Shown here piece by piece: positions 53,766 through 61,778 of a DNA stretch of 64,000 bases. The stretch is from Phycisphaerae bacterium (lineage in GTDB: Bacteria > Planctomycetota > Phycisphaerae > UBA1845 > CAIVHJ01). A program made the translations under genes and the position numbers. Where the stretch lies: positions 62,001-126,000 of the forward strand of contig JAJVHX010000013.1 of the NCBI GenBank assembly GCA_022072405.1, written 5' to 3'. Below the pieces are notes generated by a model. That model had not been told where the DNA came from and did not search any database. It saw only the letters and a program-made list of their open reading frames with translations. Position 1 is the first letter of the stretch. Each line of letters starts with the position of its first letter.

Positions 53766-54172
53766 TCGACTGGACTGCCTCGCCTTTCGAGTTCGAGAAC
53801 TGGGCCGTCATCGGCCTGGGCGGCATCCCCAACAAGGTGCAGGTCGGCGACATGGGCATCGACGGCCGCATCTTCCCCGTCGGCACCAAGCCCTACGATG
53901 CGACAAGCAAGAAGGGCGACACCGCGAGTATGTTCGCAGGCGACTGGTTCCCGATTCAGGTTAAGCAGATGGACAAGGTAGGCCGACCCGACATCTACCA
54001 GTTCGAGGCGGTGATGACCCGTGAAGAACGTCAGCGCGGTTTCTTCGTGGCCTTCGGATTTTCATCGGATGCCGAGCGCGAGTGCGCCGCCTTCCACAAG
54101 AAAACCGGCCGGATCATCAAGCTCATCACCGTCCAGGAAATCCTCGACGAACAGCACGTGCAGAAGATGTAG
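53762..54172 (+). CDS. Restriction endonuclease-like domain (detached C-terminus of methyltransferase fusion)
   Basis: A 136-residue ORF. NKVQVGDMGIDGRI and WFPIQVKQ give the D-x(n)-QxK core (D34, Q66, K68) of Mrr/PD-(D/E)xK nucleases. GFFVAFGFSSDAERECAAF is a helix-strand block following it. From memory this block forms the C-terminus of single-chain methyltransferase proteins, so it likely belonged with 52702-53130. It now has its own GTG start with AGGAG ~8 nt before and a 4-nt overlap with the preceding ORF, so it could still be translated alone. Confidence 0.7.
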   Translation: MIDWTASPFEFENWAVIGLGGIPNKVQVGDMGIDGRIFPVGTKPYDATSKKGDTASMFAGDWFPIQVKQMDKVGRPDIYQFEAVMTREERQRGFFVAFGFSSDAERECAAFHKKTGRIIKLITVQEILDEQHVQKM

Positions 54173-54256
54173 ATGGCCGAGACTCCTCGGCGGTACCGGT
54201 AGTCGGCAGCCCCCGGCAAATTGCCTTGAAGTCTGGCTACGGATATATAAGACGGC

Positions 54257-54508
54257 ATGGCAACAAAGAATCAGTGTACACGGAACGATCAAGACGATGT
54301 TGACTGGACCGCTGTCATTGCCCGGTGTCTCACTTACTTGTGCCTGTAACAATCGGAGCACGCCGACGCCAAGAAATTGACACAGTCCAAGTTTCTGAGC
54401 AGTTTGGGACTACCCCTGAAGGACAGCGCTGAGTTGATCGGCAGCAGCGCCAAATCATTGAACGTCTTGGCCAGACGATCAATGAAGAAAAAGGGAGGCA
54501 AGAAGTAA
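54257..54508 (+). pseudogene. Small cassette gene with a premature TAA
   Basis: An 83-codon frame, MATKNQCTRNDQDDVDWTAV at the N-terminus and LARRSMKKKGGKK at the end. It is broken only by TAA at codon 31 (54347-54349) inside YLCL-stop-QSEHADAK. After the stop the frame stays protein-like (FLSSLGLPLKDSAELIG, a helix-turn-helix-like stretch). Its true stop overlaps the next ATG (TAATG). I read it as a recently inactivated first gene of the HTH-TIR cassette; a restart after the stop could make a ~50-residue product. TAA excludes selenocysteine. Confidence 0.65.
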
Positions 54509-54771
54509 TGACAAAACAAAGCACCGTTGACGGATTGAACGACCGTAGTGAGGACATGACTAAATTTGAGTCGCGGTTAACCAACCTGCTGGGCCTGTTG
54601 CTGGTCCGAGATTTCGGTCAGAAGCAGCAAATCGTCATACTCGGTAGCGCTGGCTTCCGAGCTGCCGAAATCGCGGCCTTGCTTGGCACCACGCGGAACA
54701 CGGTCAGCGTTGAATTGTCGAACCAGCGAACAGGCAAGAAGCCAAAAAAGGGCAAGAAGGCCAAGAAATAA
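54508..54771 (+). CDS. Small HTH protein (sigma region 4-like)
   Basis: An 87-residue protein. Residues ~38-72 (QKQQIVILGSAGFRAAEIAA, then LLGTTRNTVSVELSNQR) form a helix-turn-helix like sigma-70 region 4 or a LuxR-type HTH. The tail is Lys-rich (GKKPKKGKKAKK). A DNA-binding regulator or adaptor of the TIR gene is likely by position: the ATG overlaps the previous stop and the TIR gene follows after 9 bp. No sigma region 2 is present, so it is not a complete sigma factor. Confidence 0.8.
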   Translation: MTKQSTVDGLNDRSEDMTKFESRLTNLLGLLLVRDFGQKQQIVILGSAGFRAAEIAALLGTTRNTVSVELSNQRTGKKPKKGKKAKK

Positions 54772-54780
54772 AGGAACAGC

Positions 54781-55644
54781 ATGGCCAAGATCAATCCGCA
54801 GTTGCTTAATGCGATCATGGACAAGACTGGCCTCAGTCGCCCGCAGGTCTATGTTCGCATCAAACAGACGGCAAACAGGGATACACTGCCTCGTCACCTT
54901 GCAGCGATTAAGGTGGGAGCTGACGTCGGGGTGACCATTAACAAATACGCTGACGACGAAGAGCTCACGCAGTTGCGGCAGGCAGGAAGCCCAGTCGCAC
55001 CGCCGACCGGCTCAGTATCGGCTACATCCGCTGGGCCACGCCCAACGACAAAGACAGCGGGAAAAACCGGCAAGAAGCCGGGTAAGAAAGTGCCGAATCA
55101 AGTGTTCGTGGTGCATGGCCGCGATGGAGTCGCAAAGGACGCCATGTTCGCCTTTTTGCGATCGGTCGGCGTCAAACCGATCGAGTGGAGCCAAGCTGTT
55201 CGGATGACCAATAAACCCACGCCATACATCGGGGAGATTCTGGATGCGGCGTTCAGCAACGCCCGCGCGGTCGTGGTGTTGCTGACGCCAGATGACATAG
55301 CACAACTCCGCGACGATCTTGTCTCAAAGACCGATCCGGCGTTCGAGAAGCGCCTGACCGGGCAGGCACGCCCGAACGTGCTGTTCGAGGCGGGAATGGC
55401 GTTTTCCAGCCATCCAGACAAGACGGTGATGGTCCAACTGGGCAACATCCGACCGTTCAGTGACATCGCCGGGCGTCACGTGATCCACATGAGCGGCGAT
55501 GCTGAGAATCGCAAGGACTTGACGGACCGTCTGAAGTTCGCGGGTTGCGACGTGGACACTACGGGCACTGACTGGCTCTCGGCCGGTGACTTCACCGACC
55601 CAGAAGCACGTACACCCGTAAAACGTTTGAAAAAGATGCGGTAA
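54781..55644 (+). CDS. TIR-like nucleotide-binding effector (CAP12/Pycsar-type TIR)
   Basis: A 287-residue protein. Residues 1-65 form a helical region (LLNAIMDKTGLSRPQVYVRI) followed by a Pro/Lys linker to ~103. Residues 106-245 match the TIR-like fold of CBASS Cap12 and Pycsar effectors: NQVFVVHGRDGVAKDAMFAF, ARAVVVLLTPDDIAQLRDDL, and RPNVLFEAGMAF with the likely catalytic Glu203. Such domains destroy NAD+ or signal through its products in phage defence. No cyclase or CD-NTase is adjacent, so activation may go through its own N-terminal region or the two small upstream genes. AAGGAAC precedes the ATG. Confidence 0.88.
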   Translation: MAKINPQLLNAIMDKTGLSRPQVYVRIKQTANRDTLPRHLAAIKVGADVGVTINKYADDEELTQLRQAGSPVAPPTGSVSATSAGPRPTTKTAGKTGKKPGKKVPNQVFVVHGRDGVAKDAMFAFLRSVGVKPIEWSQAVRMTNKPTPYIGEILDAAFSNARAVVVLLTPDDIAQLRDDLVSKTDPAFEKRLTGQARPNVLFEAGMAFSSHPDKTVMVQLGNIRPFSDIAGRHVIHMSGDAENRKDLTDRLKFAGCDVDTTGTDWLSAGDFTDPEARTPVKRLKKMR

Positions 55645-56034
55645 TAAGTAATCTCTACCCGACCTACATCCCCACCATGGCGCTATCCGGTTCACTCAAC
55701 GAGTCCTGCGTTCGTCCGCTTCACGGTCTTGCCGTGACTTACACGATGTCGCTCCAGTCGCCGACGGGCTGGTCGTCGTCGCGGTAGCGGGCGCGATAAC
55801 GGAGCACCTCCGGCTGATTGGCGACCAGCGGGGCGCGGGCGTCGAGGTAAGGCGAGTTGGTGTCAAAGGCCAGCGACGCCCAGGTGGTCTCGGCGGATCG
55901 CTGGGAATGAATCTCGATCTGGTCATGGCCGCGCATGGCGAAGGTCAGCTTTACCGCGAAGCCGGTCTCTTCGGCGGCCTTGAGTGTAATCGGCGCCACC
56001 GCCTTCGCGCCCTCCGGCGCCAATCCCTTTGGCT

Positions 56035-56058
56035 CGTGCGAGAATCCGTTCTCGCACG
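56035..56058. repeat. Perfect 10-bp hairpin in the decayed gene
   Basis: CGTGCGAGAA (56035-56044) and TTCTCGCACG (56049-56058) are separated by TCCG. It lies where the reading frame of the decayed gene changes, so it could mark a deletion or insertion footprint. Confidence 0.7.
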
Positions 56059-56157
56059 CATTCCGGCGGGAATCCACTCCCATGTTAATGGGGTACGAGA
56101 CGACGCTTTCAAGGCCTGATAAGTGCCCTCTGCGGGCCGCAGGCCTGTTTTTGGGCC

Positions 56158-56451
56158 AAAAAGCCGGTTTTCCGCCGTTCCAGGAGTGTTTTCCGTCATT
56201 CCCGGCGAGTTTTCCGCCATTCCAGGGAAGTTTTCCTTCATTCCAGGGGAGTTTTTAGTCACTCCCGGGCAGTTTTCCGTCACCGGCTGGATGTTTTCCA
56301 CGATCCGCTGGGACTCGGGAGTGACTCCCGGCAAGTTTTCCACCACTCCGTGGGAGTTTTCCGCCGCATCAGGAGCGTCTGGAGCCATTCGCGGCGAATA
56401 TTCTGCGATTTCCGGAGCGTCCGCAGCGACCTGCTGGGAGTCTTCCACCAT
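56158..56451 (-). repeat. Fourteen tandem 21-bp in-frame repeats
   Basis: Minus-strand units encode (V/M)(T/A)EN(x)PG heptads. The last five (VTENCPG, VTKNSPG, MKENFPG, MAENSPG, MTENTPG) are most alike and the first ones are diverged (VAADAPE, IAEYSPR). Unit length is exactly 21 bp throughout, so the frame has been kept. Confidence 0.8.
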
Positions 56452-56542
56452 CGCTGGACGTTTCCGTTTGAAAAATGCATGGTAAACATTGTTGGAATTC
56501 CCCGGCTTGCAACATGAGTGGTAGTGGAGTACAAGAACGGTT

Positions 56543-57662
56543 ATGAGCACGATAGAAAATCCCACCGCGATGTTTGAGTCACTGCAGGCCCGGATCATAG
56601 CCCTCCGGGACTCTCTTTGACCTGTCCGCCCGCCGGCAGCGTAAAATCGAACTCGAAAATCAGATGAGTGCTCCGGGTTTCTGGAACAACTCCGAGACAT
56701 CACAAAAAGTCATCGCCGAAGTGAAGCAGACCAAGGCGATCGTCGAGCCGCTCGAAGCCATGCTGAAAAAGTGCGAGGATATCCGTACGCTGCTGGAGTT
56801 ACTGGAGCAGGAGGCGGATCCCGCGCTGGCTGGCGAACTGGAACGTGAACTACACGCTCTGGAACAGGCGATCAGCCAGACCGAACTGATCACACTCTAT
56901 TCCGGCCCGCATGATGCCGGCAACTGCTATTTCAGCATCCAGGCCGGCACGGGTGGAGCCGACGCCTGCGACTGGGCTGAGATGATGTTCCGCATGTATC
57001 TGCGCTATTGCGAGCGCGTCGGTTATCAGGTGACCGAACTGGATCGCAACATGGGTGATGTGGCGGGCATCCAGTCGGTCGATCTTTATATCACCGGACC
57101 TTATGCCTACGGCAACCTGACCTGTGAGGCTGGCGTCCATCGGATGGAGCGCGTCAGCCCGTTTAATGCCCAGGGCAAACGGCAGACCTCTTTTGCCGCC
57201 GTGGCGGTCACCCCGGAACTGGCGGATATCGAGGTCGAGGTGGAGTGGGACAAGGAAGTGCGCGAGGATACCTATCGCGCGGGCGGCAAGGGCGGCCAGC
57301 ATGTGAACAAGACCGACTCGGCCGTCCGGCTCACCCACCTGGCCAGCGGCATCGTCACGCAGTGCCAGAACGAACGTTCGCAGCATCAGAACCGGGCGAT
57401 GGCCCGCAGCATGATGATGTCGCGGCTCTACCAGCTTGAACAGGCCAAACGCGATTCCGAAATCGCCAAGCTGATCGGCGATAAGGGGCAGATCGGCTTC
57501 GGCTACCGCATCCGCTCCTACACGCTGCACAGCTACAACCAGATCAGCGATGAACGCACCCGCCTCAAACTCAGCAATGTCGAAGAGATACTCGACGGCG
57601 ATCTGCAGGAACTCATCGAAGCCGAACTGCGCCGCCGGGCCAACAAAGCGCTCGCGAAGTAA
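56543..57662 (+). CDS. prfB: Peptide chain release factor 2, programmed +1 frameshift
   Basis: RF2 reads UGA and UAA stops and releases the chain. Frame 0 runs from ATG 56543 for 25 codons to CTT, then TGA as codon 26, exactly where E. coli prfB has its regulatory stop. A +1 shift on CTTTGAC continues as DLSARRQRKIELENQMSAPG, giving 372 residues. Seen: specificity motif SPF in RVSPFNAQGKRQTSF, the catalytic GGQ in GGKGGQHVNKTDSAVRLTH and the coiled N-terminal domain. Control is autogenous: low RF2 favours frameshifting. The internal SD-like stimulator is weak here (CCGGGAC, 3 nt before CTT). Confidence 0.95.
56615..56621 (+). promoter_or_regulatory. RF2 +1 frameshift site CTTTGAC
   Basis: The heptamer CTT TGA C has the slip codon CTT (56615-56617) and in-frame stop TGA (56618-56620). 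The preceding CGGGA offers only a short match to anti-SD compared with the AGGGGG of E. coli. Confidence 0.92.
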
Positions 57663-57826
57663 TAATTCGCACGAACGTGACCACTTAAAATAATTGACCA
57701 GAAGATGGATGGAATTTCAAAGAGCCTCGGTTTGATCCTGCGTTTCCCGCGACGCGCAGGACTTCGGTGAACTTAGCTGAACTGCTGAAGTCTATGGCAC
57801 ATTGATATAGGAATCTTGTTTCCGGG

Positions 57827-58753
57827 TTAATCGTCGGCTTGGCGCTGATCTTCCAGGTAGGCGTAGCGGGTCAGTTGGCGTTGCTGCCAGTTACCGAAGA
57901 GCGCCCCACACAGTCCGATGGAGATCATTTGGATGGGCAGCGCCTTGGTATATTCGCTGGGTGAAAAATGGGTGAAGTGGCCTATCAGGCGGCCGGGATA
58001 AGTGGGGGTGGGGTTAAACCAGCTCCACAGGCAGCCGATGATGGCGAGCGCACCGATGCCCCAGAAACACCAGCCGGGTGAGTGGGCACCGGTCAACTGA
58101 TAGGCGAAGAGCGCCGCCAGATAACCACCCAGACCCCAGGCCAAAAATACCTGGCCGGTGGAGATCGGGGCGAGCTGGCTGCCGGCGGAAAAAATGGGTA
58201 CAAGTATCAGCCCGAGCACGCTCATGAACAGCAGCGTCATCAGGCCACGGCGCAACTCATCCTGCGGGGTTGGAGTGGTGGGTTTCTGGTGGTGCATCTG
58301 TTTTTGAGTCCAGCGGCAGCCAATCCAGACGGCACCCAACACGGCCAGCCACGCGATACATTCCACCAGCATCATGAGCGCCAGTTTCTGTCGCAGTTCA
58401 TTGGTACCCTGGCCGATGGTTGACCATAGATACTGGCTGTTTTCATAGCGGCCACTCGCCAGCGCTAATCCCAGCGCCACCCCGAACACACCCAGCTCTT
58501 CCAACCTTCCCTGGCTGATCCAGGTGACTCCAATCGCCACCGTAACTGCCAGTAGTGCGGCAAACGGTATCAGCAGCAGGCCCCATTTCGAGCACCACAT
58601 GCTGACACAACCGACCGGGTCGAGTGGCGCGAGCAGCCATCGACTGCCCCAGGCCAGCATGATGATTCCCGCCAGCGCCACCCCGGTCAGGCCGCGCAGA
58701 CGCTCCAGCTTCGTTAAGGGCGGGAAATAAATGACAGGTGCCGCCTGAGTCAT
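57827..58753 (-). CDS. Polytopic membrane protein, last gene of the dapA operon
   Basis: A 308-residue protein with about eight membrane segments (GLTGVALAGIIMLAWGSRWL; LLIPFAALLAVTVAIGVTWI; LMTLLFMSVLGLILVPIF; WGIGALAIIGCLWSW). I do not recognise the family. It starts 6 bp after the dapA stop and is the fourth gene of a minus-strand operon pdxJ, SGNH-like, dapA, this gene. A Lys/His-rich loop (KQMHHQKPTTPTPQDE) lies mid-protein, presumably cytoplasmic. Confidence 0.75.
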   Translation of the reverse strand: MTQAAPVIYFPPLTKLERLRGLTGVALAGIIMLAWGSRWLLAPLDPVGCVSMWCSKWGLLLIPFAALLAVTVAIGVTWISQGRLEELGVFGVALGLALASGRYENSQYLWSTIGQGTNELRQKLALMMLVECIAWLAVLGAVWIGCRWTQKQMHHQKPTTPTPQDELRRGLMTLLFMSVLGLILVPIFSAGSQLAPISTGQVFLAWGLGGYLAALFAYQLTGAHSPGWCFWGIGALAIIGCLWSWFNPTPTYPGRLIGHFTHFSPSEYTKALPIQMISIGLCGALFGNWQQRQLTRYAYLEDQRQADD

Positions 58754-58759
58754 AAGCGC

Positions 58760-59638
58760 TCACTTCACTAACTGATATTCGCGTAAGACCTGCACCAGTT
58801 TTTCGCGCAGGTGCGGCTGCATCGGGCACATCGGCAGTCGAAATTCTTCCGCGATCAACCCGCGTAGCGCCAGCGCCGTTTTGATCGGCAGCGGATTGGT
58901 TTCCAGGAATAGCGCCCGGGCCAGCGGCAGCAGTTCTTCATGATGGCGGCGAGCTTCGTTGAATTGACCTGCCAGAAAAGCAGAGGTCAACGCCCGAACG
59001 CGACCGGGCACCAGATTGGCCATCACACTGATCACTCCGGTCGCGCCCACGGCCATCAGCGGCAGGGTGATCGGATCATCACCCGACAGAATGTTGATCG
59101 GGCAGGTGGAATGCAGTGTAGCCGCATCTTCCACGCCGCCGGTGGCATGCTTCAGCGTGGTGATGTTGCTGAAATCATGATGCAGGCGGGCGATCGTTTC
59201 TGGTGCAATAGCCACGCCGCAGCGACCGGGAATGTTGTAGAGGATTATCGGCAGCTTCACCCGGCTGGCAACATAGCCAAAATGCTCATACAACCCCTGT
59301 TGCGTGGGCTTGTTGTAATATGGAGACACCAGCATCAAGCCATCCGCGCCCAGATCGCGAGCCTGCTCGGATAATTTCAGAGATTTATTGGTGGAGTTGC
59401 TCCCGCTGCCGACAATAATCGGACAGCGGTGGTTGACGCGCCGCACCACTCGCTCGATCAACTGTGGCTGCTCGTCATCGGTCAGTGTGGGAGATTCAGC
59501 GGTGGTCCCGCACAACACCAGCCCATCGGTGCCTTCCTCCAGTTGCAGATCCACCAGCCGGTCGAGTGCGGTCCAGTCGATCGCCCCTTGGCGGAATGGA
59601 GTGACCAAAGCGACCAGTGTTCCTTTCCAATGGCTCAT
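58760..59638 (-). CDS. dapA: 4-hydroxy-tetrahydrodipicolinate synthase
   Basis: A 292-residue class I aldolase joining pyruvate and aspartate semialdehyde in lysine/diaminopimelate synthesis. GTLVALVTPF at the N-terminus, GLVLCGTTAESPTL (the GTTGE motif with Ala in place of Gly), the Tyr motif PIILYNIPGRCGV and the Schiff-base Lys in ITTLKHATGG near residue 162. ILSGDDPITLPLMAVGATGV completes the active-site wall. Its ATG overlaps the stop of the SGNH-like gene (4 nt). Normal length. Confidence 0.95.
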   Translation of the reverse strand: MSHWKGTLVALVTPFRQGAIDWTALDRLVDLQLEEGTDGLVLCGTTAESPTLTDDEQPQLIERVVRRVNHRCPIIVGSGSNSTNKSLKLSEQARDLGADGLMLVSPYYNKPTQQGLYEHFGYVASRVKLPIILYNIPGRCGVAIAPETIARLHHDFSNITTLKHATGGVEDAATLHSTCPINILSGDDPITLPLMAVGATGVISVMANLVPGRVRALTSAFLAGQFNEARRHHEELLPLARALFLETNPLPIKTALALRGLIAEEFRLPMCPMQPHLREKLVQVLREYQLVK

Positions 59639-60921
59639 GGTTCTACTGCTCCTTCTTCGGCAGGTGGTTCGGTGGGTTGAGTAGTGCCGGCAGCCTCCGA
59701 GGGGGCTTTGAAGGTCAAGGCTGTGTCGATGGTTTTGCTCAGGCGTAAAATCACCTGCTGCACGCCTTCCTCATACAGTTGCAATGTCCGCAGGTGCGAT
59801 TCAAATGCTTCCTGCAGCTCCGGTTCAGTGGGGCGGCGGGGTTTGGTGTCGCGCCAATATTTCTGGGTGTAGTCGTGGCGGCGTTCAATATACTGCGTCA
59901 ACGTCCGGAGCGACTGGCTGAGTTGCAGCGGTTGCATTCCGCTGATGTTAATACCCGCCGCCATCTGTTCCGGGCTGTACACGATCGCATCAGGCCGACC
60001 CGCCAGTTGCCAGCCATGTTGCGGTCCGTTCTTGACCACCAGGTGATATTGACACAGCTCATTGCCGGGCCAATGTTCTTCCTGCCCGGCGGGGAACCGG
60101 ACTCGCGGCAGAGGCCAGGGCATCGGCAGTTCCTTGAATAGCAGAACCAGTTCCTGATCGGTTGCAGATTTGATGGATACGATTCCGGATGAACTGACAG
60201 CCTGTTTGGCTTCCAGGTCAACATTGATCTGAACCTGAATCGGTTCCGCCTTCCACAACTTCAGCAGTTCAGCAGCCACCACCGCATGGCTCAGCGGGCT
60301 GGGCATCAGACCGCTACGCATCCGGGTATTGCTTTTTTCCGCCCATTTTTTCTCCAGGGAGTGGGTGTCCTGCGAAAGCTGGAACCAGTCGATCACCCGG
60401 GCCGACTTGGCTTGCGAGACTTCCTTAACCACCTGCACATAACTGCCCAGCGTTTCAATCGGCGCCGGCCCGCTGCCATTCGGGCTGACCGGCGGCCCTT
60501 GCGGCTGGGGAGGAGTCAGCACAATGATTTTGGCAGGCAGGGCGGCAATGGAATCGAGTAGCTGGGCATACTGCGTGCGGAACTCCGCCAGATGGTCATG
60601 GCCGGGCTCCGGCGGTCGATTGTCATAAACTCCCAGCGAGACCACGACAATCGTCGGCGAGAGCAGTTTCAATTCGCTGTTTACCCGTTCGAGCGCGTCC
60701 TCAGTGGTCTGGTTCTTCAGCCCCAGGTTGAAGAAAGTGGTTTTCAATTCCGGATAGCGGACTCGGACGAAGGTCTCAACGTAGAGCGAAAAACGCTGCT
60801 CCTGTACGGTGGTGTCGCCGAAAAAGACGACCCGGTCCGTGTCGGTCAATTCGAAAGTGGTGGGTGACTGGCTGGTGATCAGGCACCAGCCCCAAATCAA
60901 CATCCAGCTGCTGAGCATCAT
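59635..60921 (-). CDS. SGNH-fold protein with altered catalytic residues
   Basis: A 428-residue exported protein with the SGNH/GDSL hydrolase fold: VVFFGDTTVQ (block I), TTFFNLGLKNQTTEDALERV (block II Gly/Asn), VVVSLGVYDNRPP (block III). The nucleophile Ser of GDS is Thr37, and the C-terminal D-x-x-H block, expected near residue 205, reads SGLMPSPLSHAVVA, so Asp and catalytic His appear lost. It may be a binding protein or use altered chemistry. A C-terminal ~80-residue helical part and an acidic Pro-rich tail follow. It is in the pdxJ-dapA operon. Confidence 0.8.
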   Translation of the reverse strand: MMLSSWMLIWGWCLITSQSPTTFELTDTDRVVFFGDTTVQEQRFSLYVETFVRVRYPELKTTFFNLGLKNQTTEDALERVNSELKLLSPTIVVVSLGVYDNRPPEPGHDHLAEFRTQYAQLLDSIAALPAKIIVLTPPQPQGPPVSPNGSGPAPIETLGSYVQVVKEVSQAKSARVIDWFQLSQDTHSLEKKWAEKSNTRMRSGLMPSPLSHAVVAAELLKLWKAEPIQVQINVDLEAKQAVSSSGIVSIKSATDQELVLLFKELPMPWPLPRVRFPAGQEEHWPGNELCQYHLVVKNGPQHGWQLAGRPDAIVYSPEQMAAGINISGMQPLQLSQSLRTLTQYIERRHDYTQKYWRDTKPRRPTEPELQEAFESHLRTLQLYEEGVQQVILRLSKTIDTALTFKAPSEAAGTTQPTEPPAEEGAVEP

Positions 60922-60927
60922 GCGGGT

Positions 60928-61659
60928 TTACTCCCAGGGAGAAAATTGCAGTAAGAGATTTTTCATCTGGCTGACCGCCTCGCGCATGCCGACCAGCAGG
61001 GCGCGGGCGACGATGGAATGGCCGATATTAAACTCATCCAGTCCAGGCAGCTCCGCTACCGGCTGAATATTGCGATAAGTCAGCCCATGTCCGGCATGAA
61101 CCGTCAGACCCAGTTCACTGCCCAGTGCGATGCTGCGCTCCAGTTGTTCCAGCGCCCGCAACCGGGATCGTTCCTGGCGGGCATGAGCAAATCCGCCGGT
61201 CCACAGCTCGATGGCTTCACATCCGCACTCCGCCACCGCCCGGATCTGGGCCTCTTCCGGCTCGATGAAAGCGCTGACGACGATATCGCGGGCTTGCAGC
61301 CGGCGGACCACGCTCTTGATCCGGCGGCTGAATTTAACCACGTTCAATCCGCCCTCGGTGGTCAGTTCCGCGCGTTTTTCCGGAACCAGCGTACATTGAT
61401 CCGGGCGCAGTTCAGCGGCGAAGCGCACGATCGGTTCGGCAATAGCCATTTCCATATTCAATTTAACCGCGACGGTCTCCTTGAGCAGCCGGGCGTCGCG
61501 ATCCTGGATATGGCGGCGATCTTCGCGCAGGTGAAAGGTGATGCCATCCGCACCGCCCAGCTCGGCATCCATGGCCGCCCAGACCGGATCCGGCTCGTCG
61601 GTACGGCGGGCTTGGCGCACGGTCGCCACATGGTCAATATTCACGCCCAGTTTGGCCAT
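60928..61659 (-). CDS. pdxJ: Pyridoxine 5'-phosphate synthase
   Basis: A 243-residue TIM-barrel enzyme closing the pyridine ring of vitamin B6 from DXP and a 3-amino-2-oxopropyl phosphate. GVNIDHVATVRQARR, GADGITFHLREDRRHIQDRD, MEMAIAE, LVPEKRAELTTEGG, and VHAGHGLTYRNI are all family signatures. Same length as E. coli PdxJ. Three clustered ATGs (61668, 61665, 61659) follow AGGAG; I use the third because of its 10-nt spacing, the second is equally possible. First gene of a four-gene operon with its own promoter upstream. Confidence 0.95.
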   Translation of the reverse strand: MAKLGVNIDHVATVRQARRTDEPDPVWAAMDAELGGADGITFHLREDRRHIQDRDARLLKETVAVKLNMEMAIAEPIVRFAAELRPDQCTLVPEKRAELTTEGGLNVVKFSRRIKSVVRRLQARDIVVSAFIEPEEAQIRAVAECGCEAIELWTGGFAHARQERSRLRALEQLERSIALGSELGLTVHAGHGLTYRNIQPVAELPGLDEFNIGHSIVARALLVGMREAVSQMKNLLLQFSPWE

Positions 61660-61698
61660 GACCATCATTCTCCTGCGGATTTTCCGCTGTGGTGTGTT

Positions 61699-61727
61699 AT
61701 TATAAGTGGCGATGCACAGGTGTCCAA
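61699..61727 (-). promoter_or_regulatory. Candidate promoter of the pdxJ operon
   Basis: On the minus strand, TTGGAC (61722-61727), a 17-nt spacer and TATAAT (61699-61704) lie 40 bp before the pdxJ start. Confidence 0.75.
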
Positions 61728-61778
61728 TGAAGCAATTCTCAACACGGCAGCGATCGTATTGCCGATACAGGACTGAAG

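Larger units (their letters stand above)
55739..56451 (-). pseudogene. Frameshifted gene: heptapeptide-repeat N-terminus and FN3-like C-terminus
   Basis: The upstream part (56451-56158) encodes 14 heptads such as MTENTPG. The downstream part (from ~56080 in a different frame) encodes KAVAPITLKAAEETGFAVKL, HDQIEIHSQRS and FDTNSPYLDARAPLVANQPE, then RYRARYRDDDQPVGDWSDIV. That is the C-terminal beta-domain I recall from uncharacterised fibronectin-like proteins. A frameshift near 56075 joins them, and a TAA after WSDIV may be premature because VTARP follows in frame. It is best read as a decayed gene. Confidence 0.55.

Noticed and set aside
54347-54349. In-frame stop in the small cassette gene as a recoding event like selenocysteine
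   Set aside because: The codon is TAA, which is not used for Sec, and the position is not a redox motif; a nonsense mutation is simpler.
51064-56451. Prophage or insertion-sequence remnant as the explanation of the accessory region
   Set aside because: No integrase, transposase, phage structural gene or clear attachment site was seen; only repeats and composition change support mobility.
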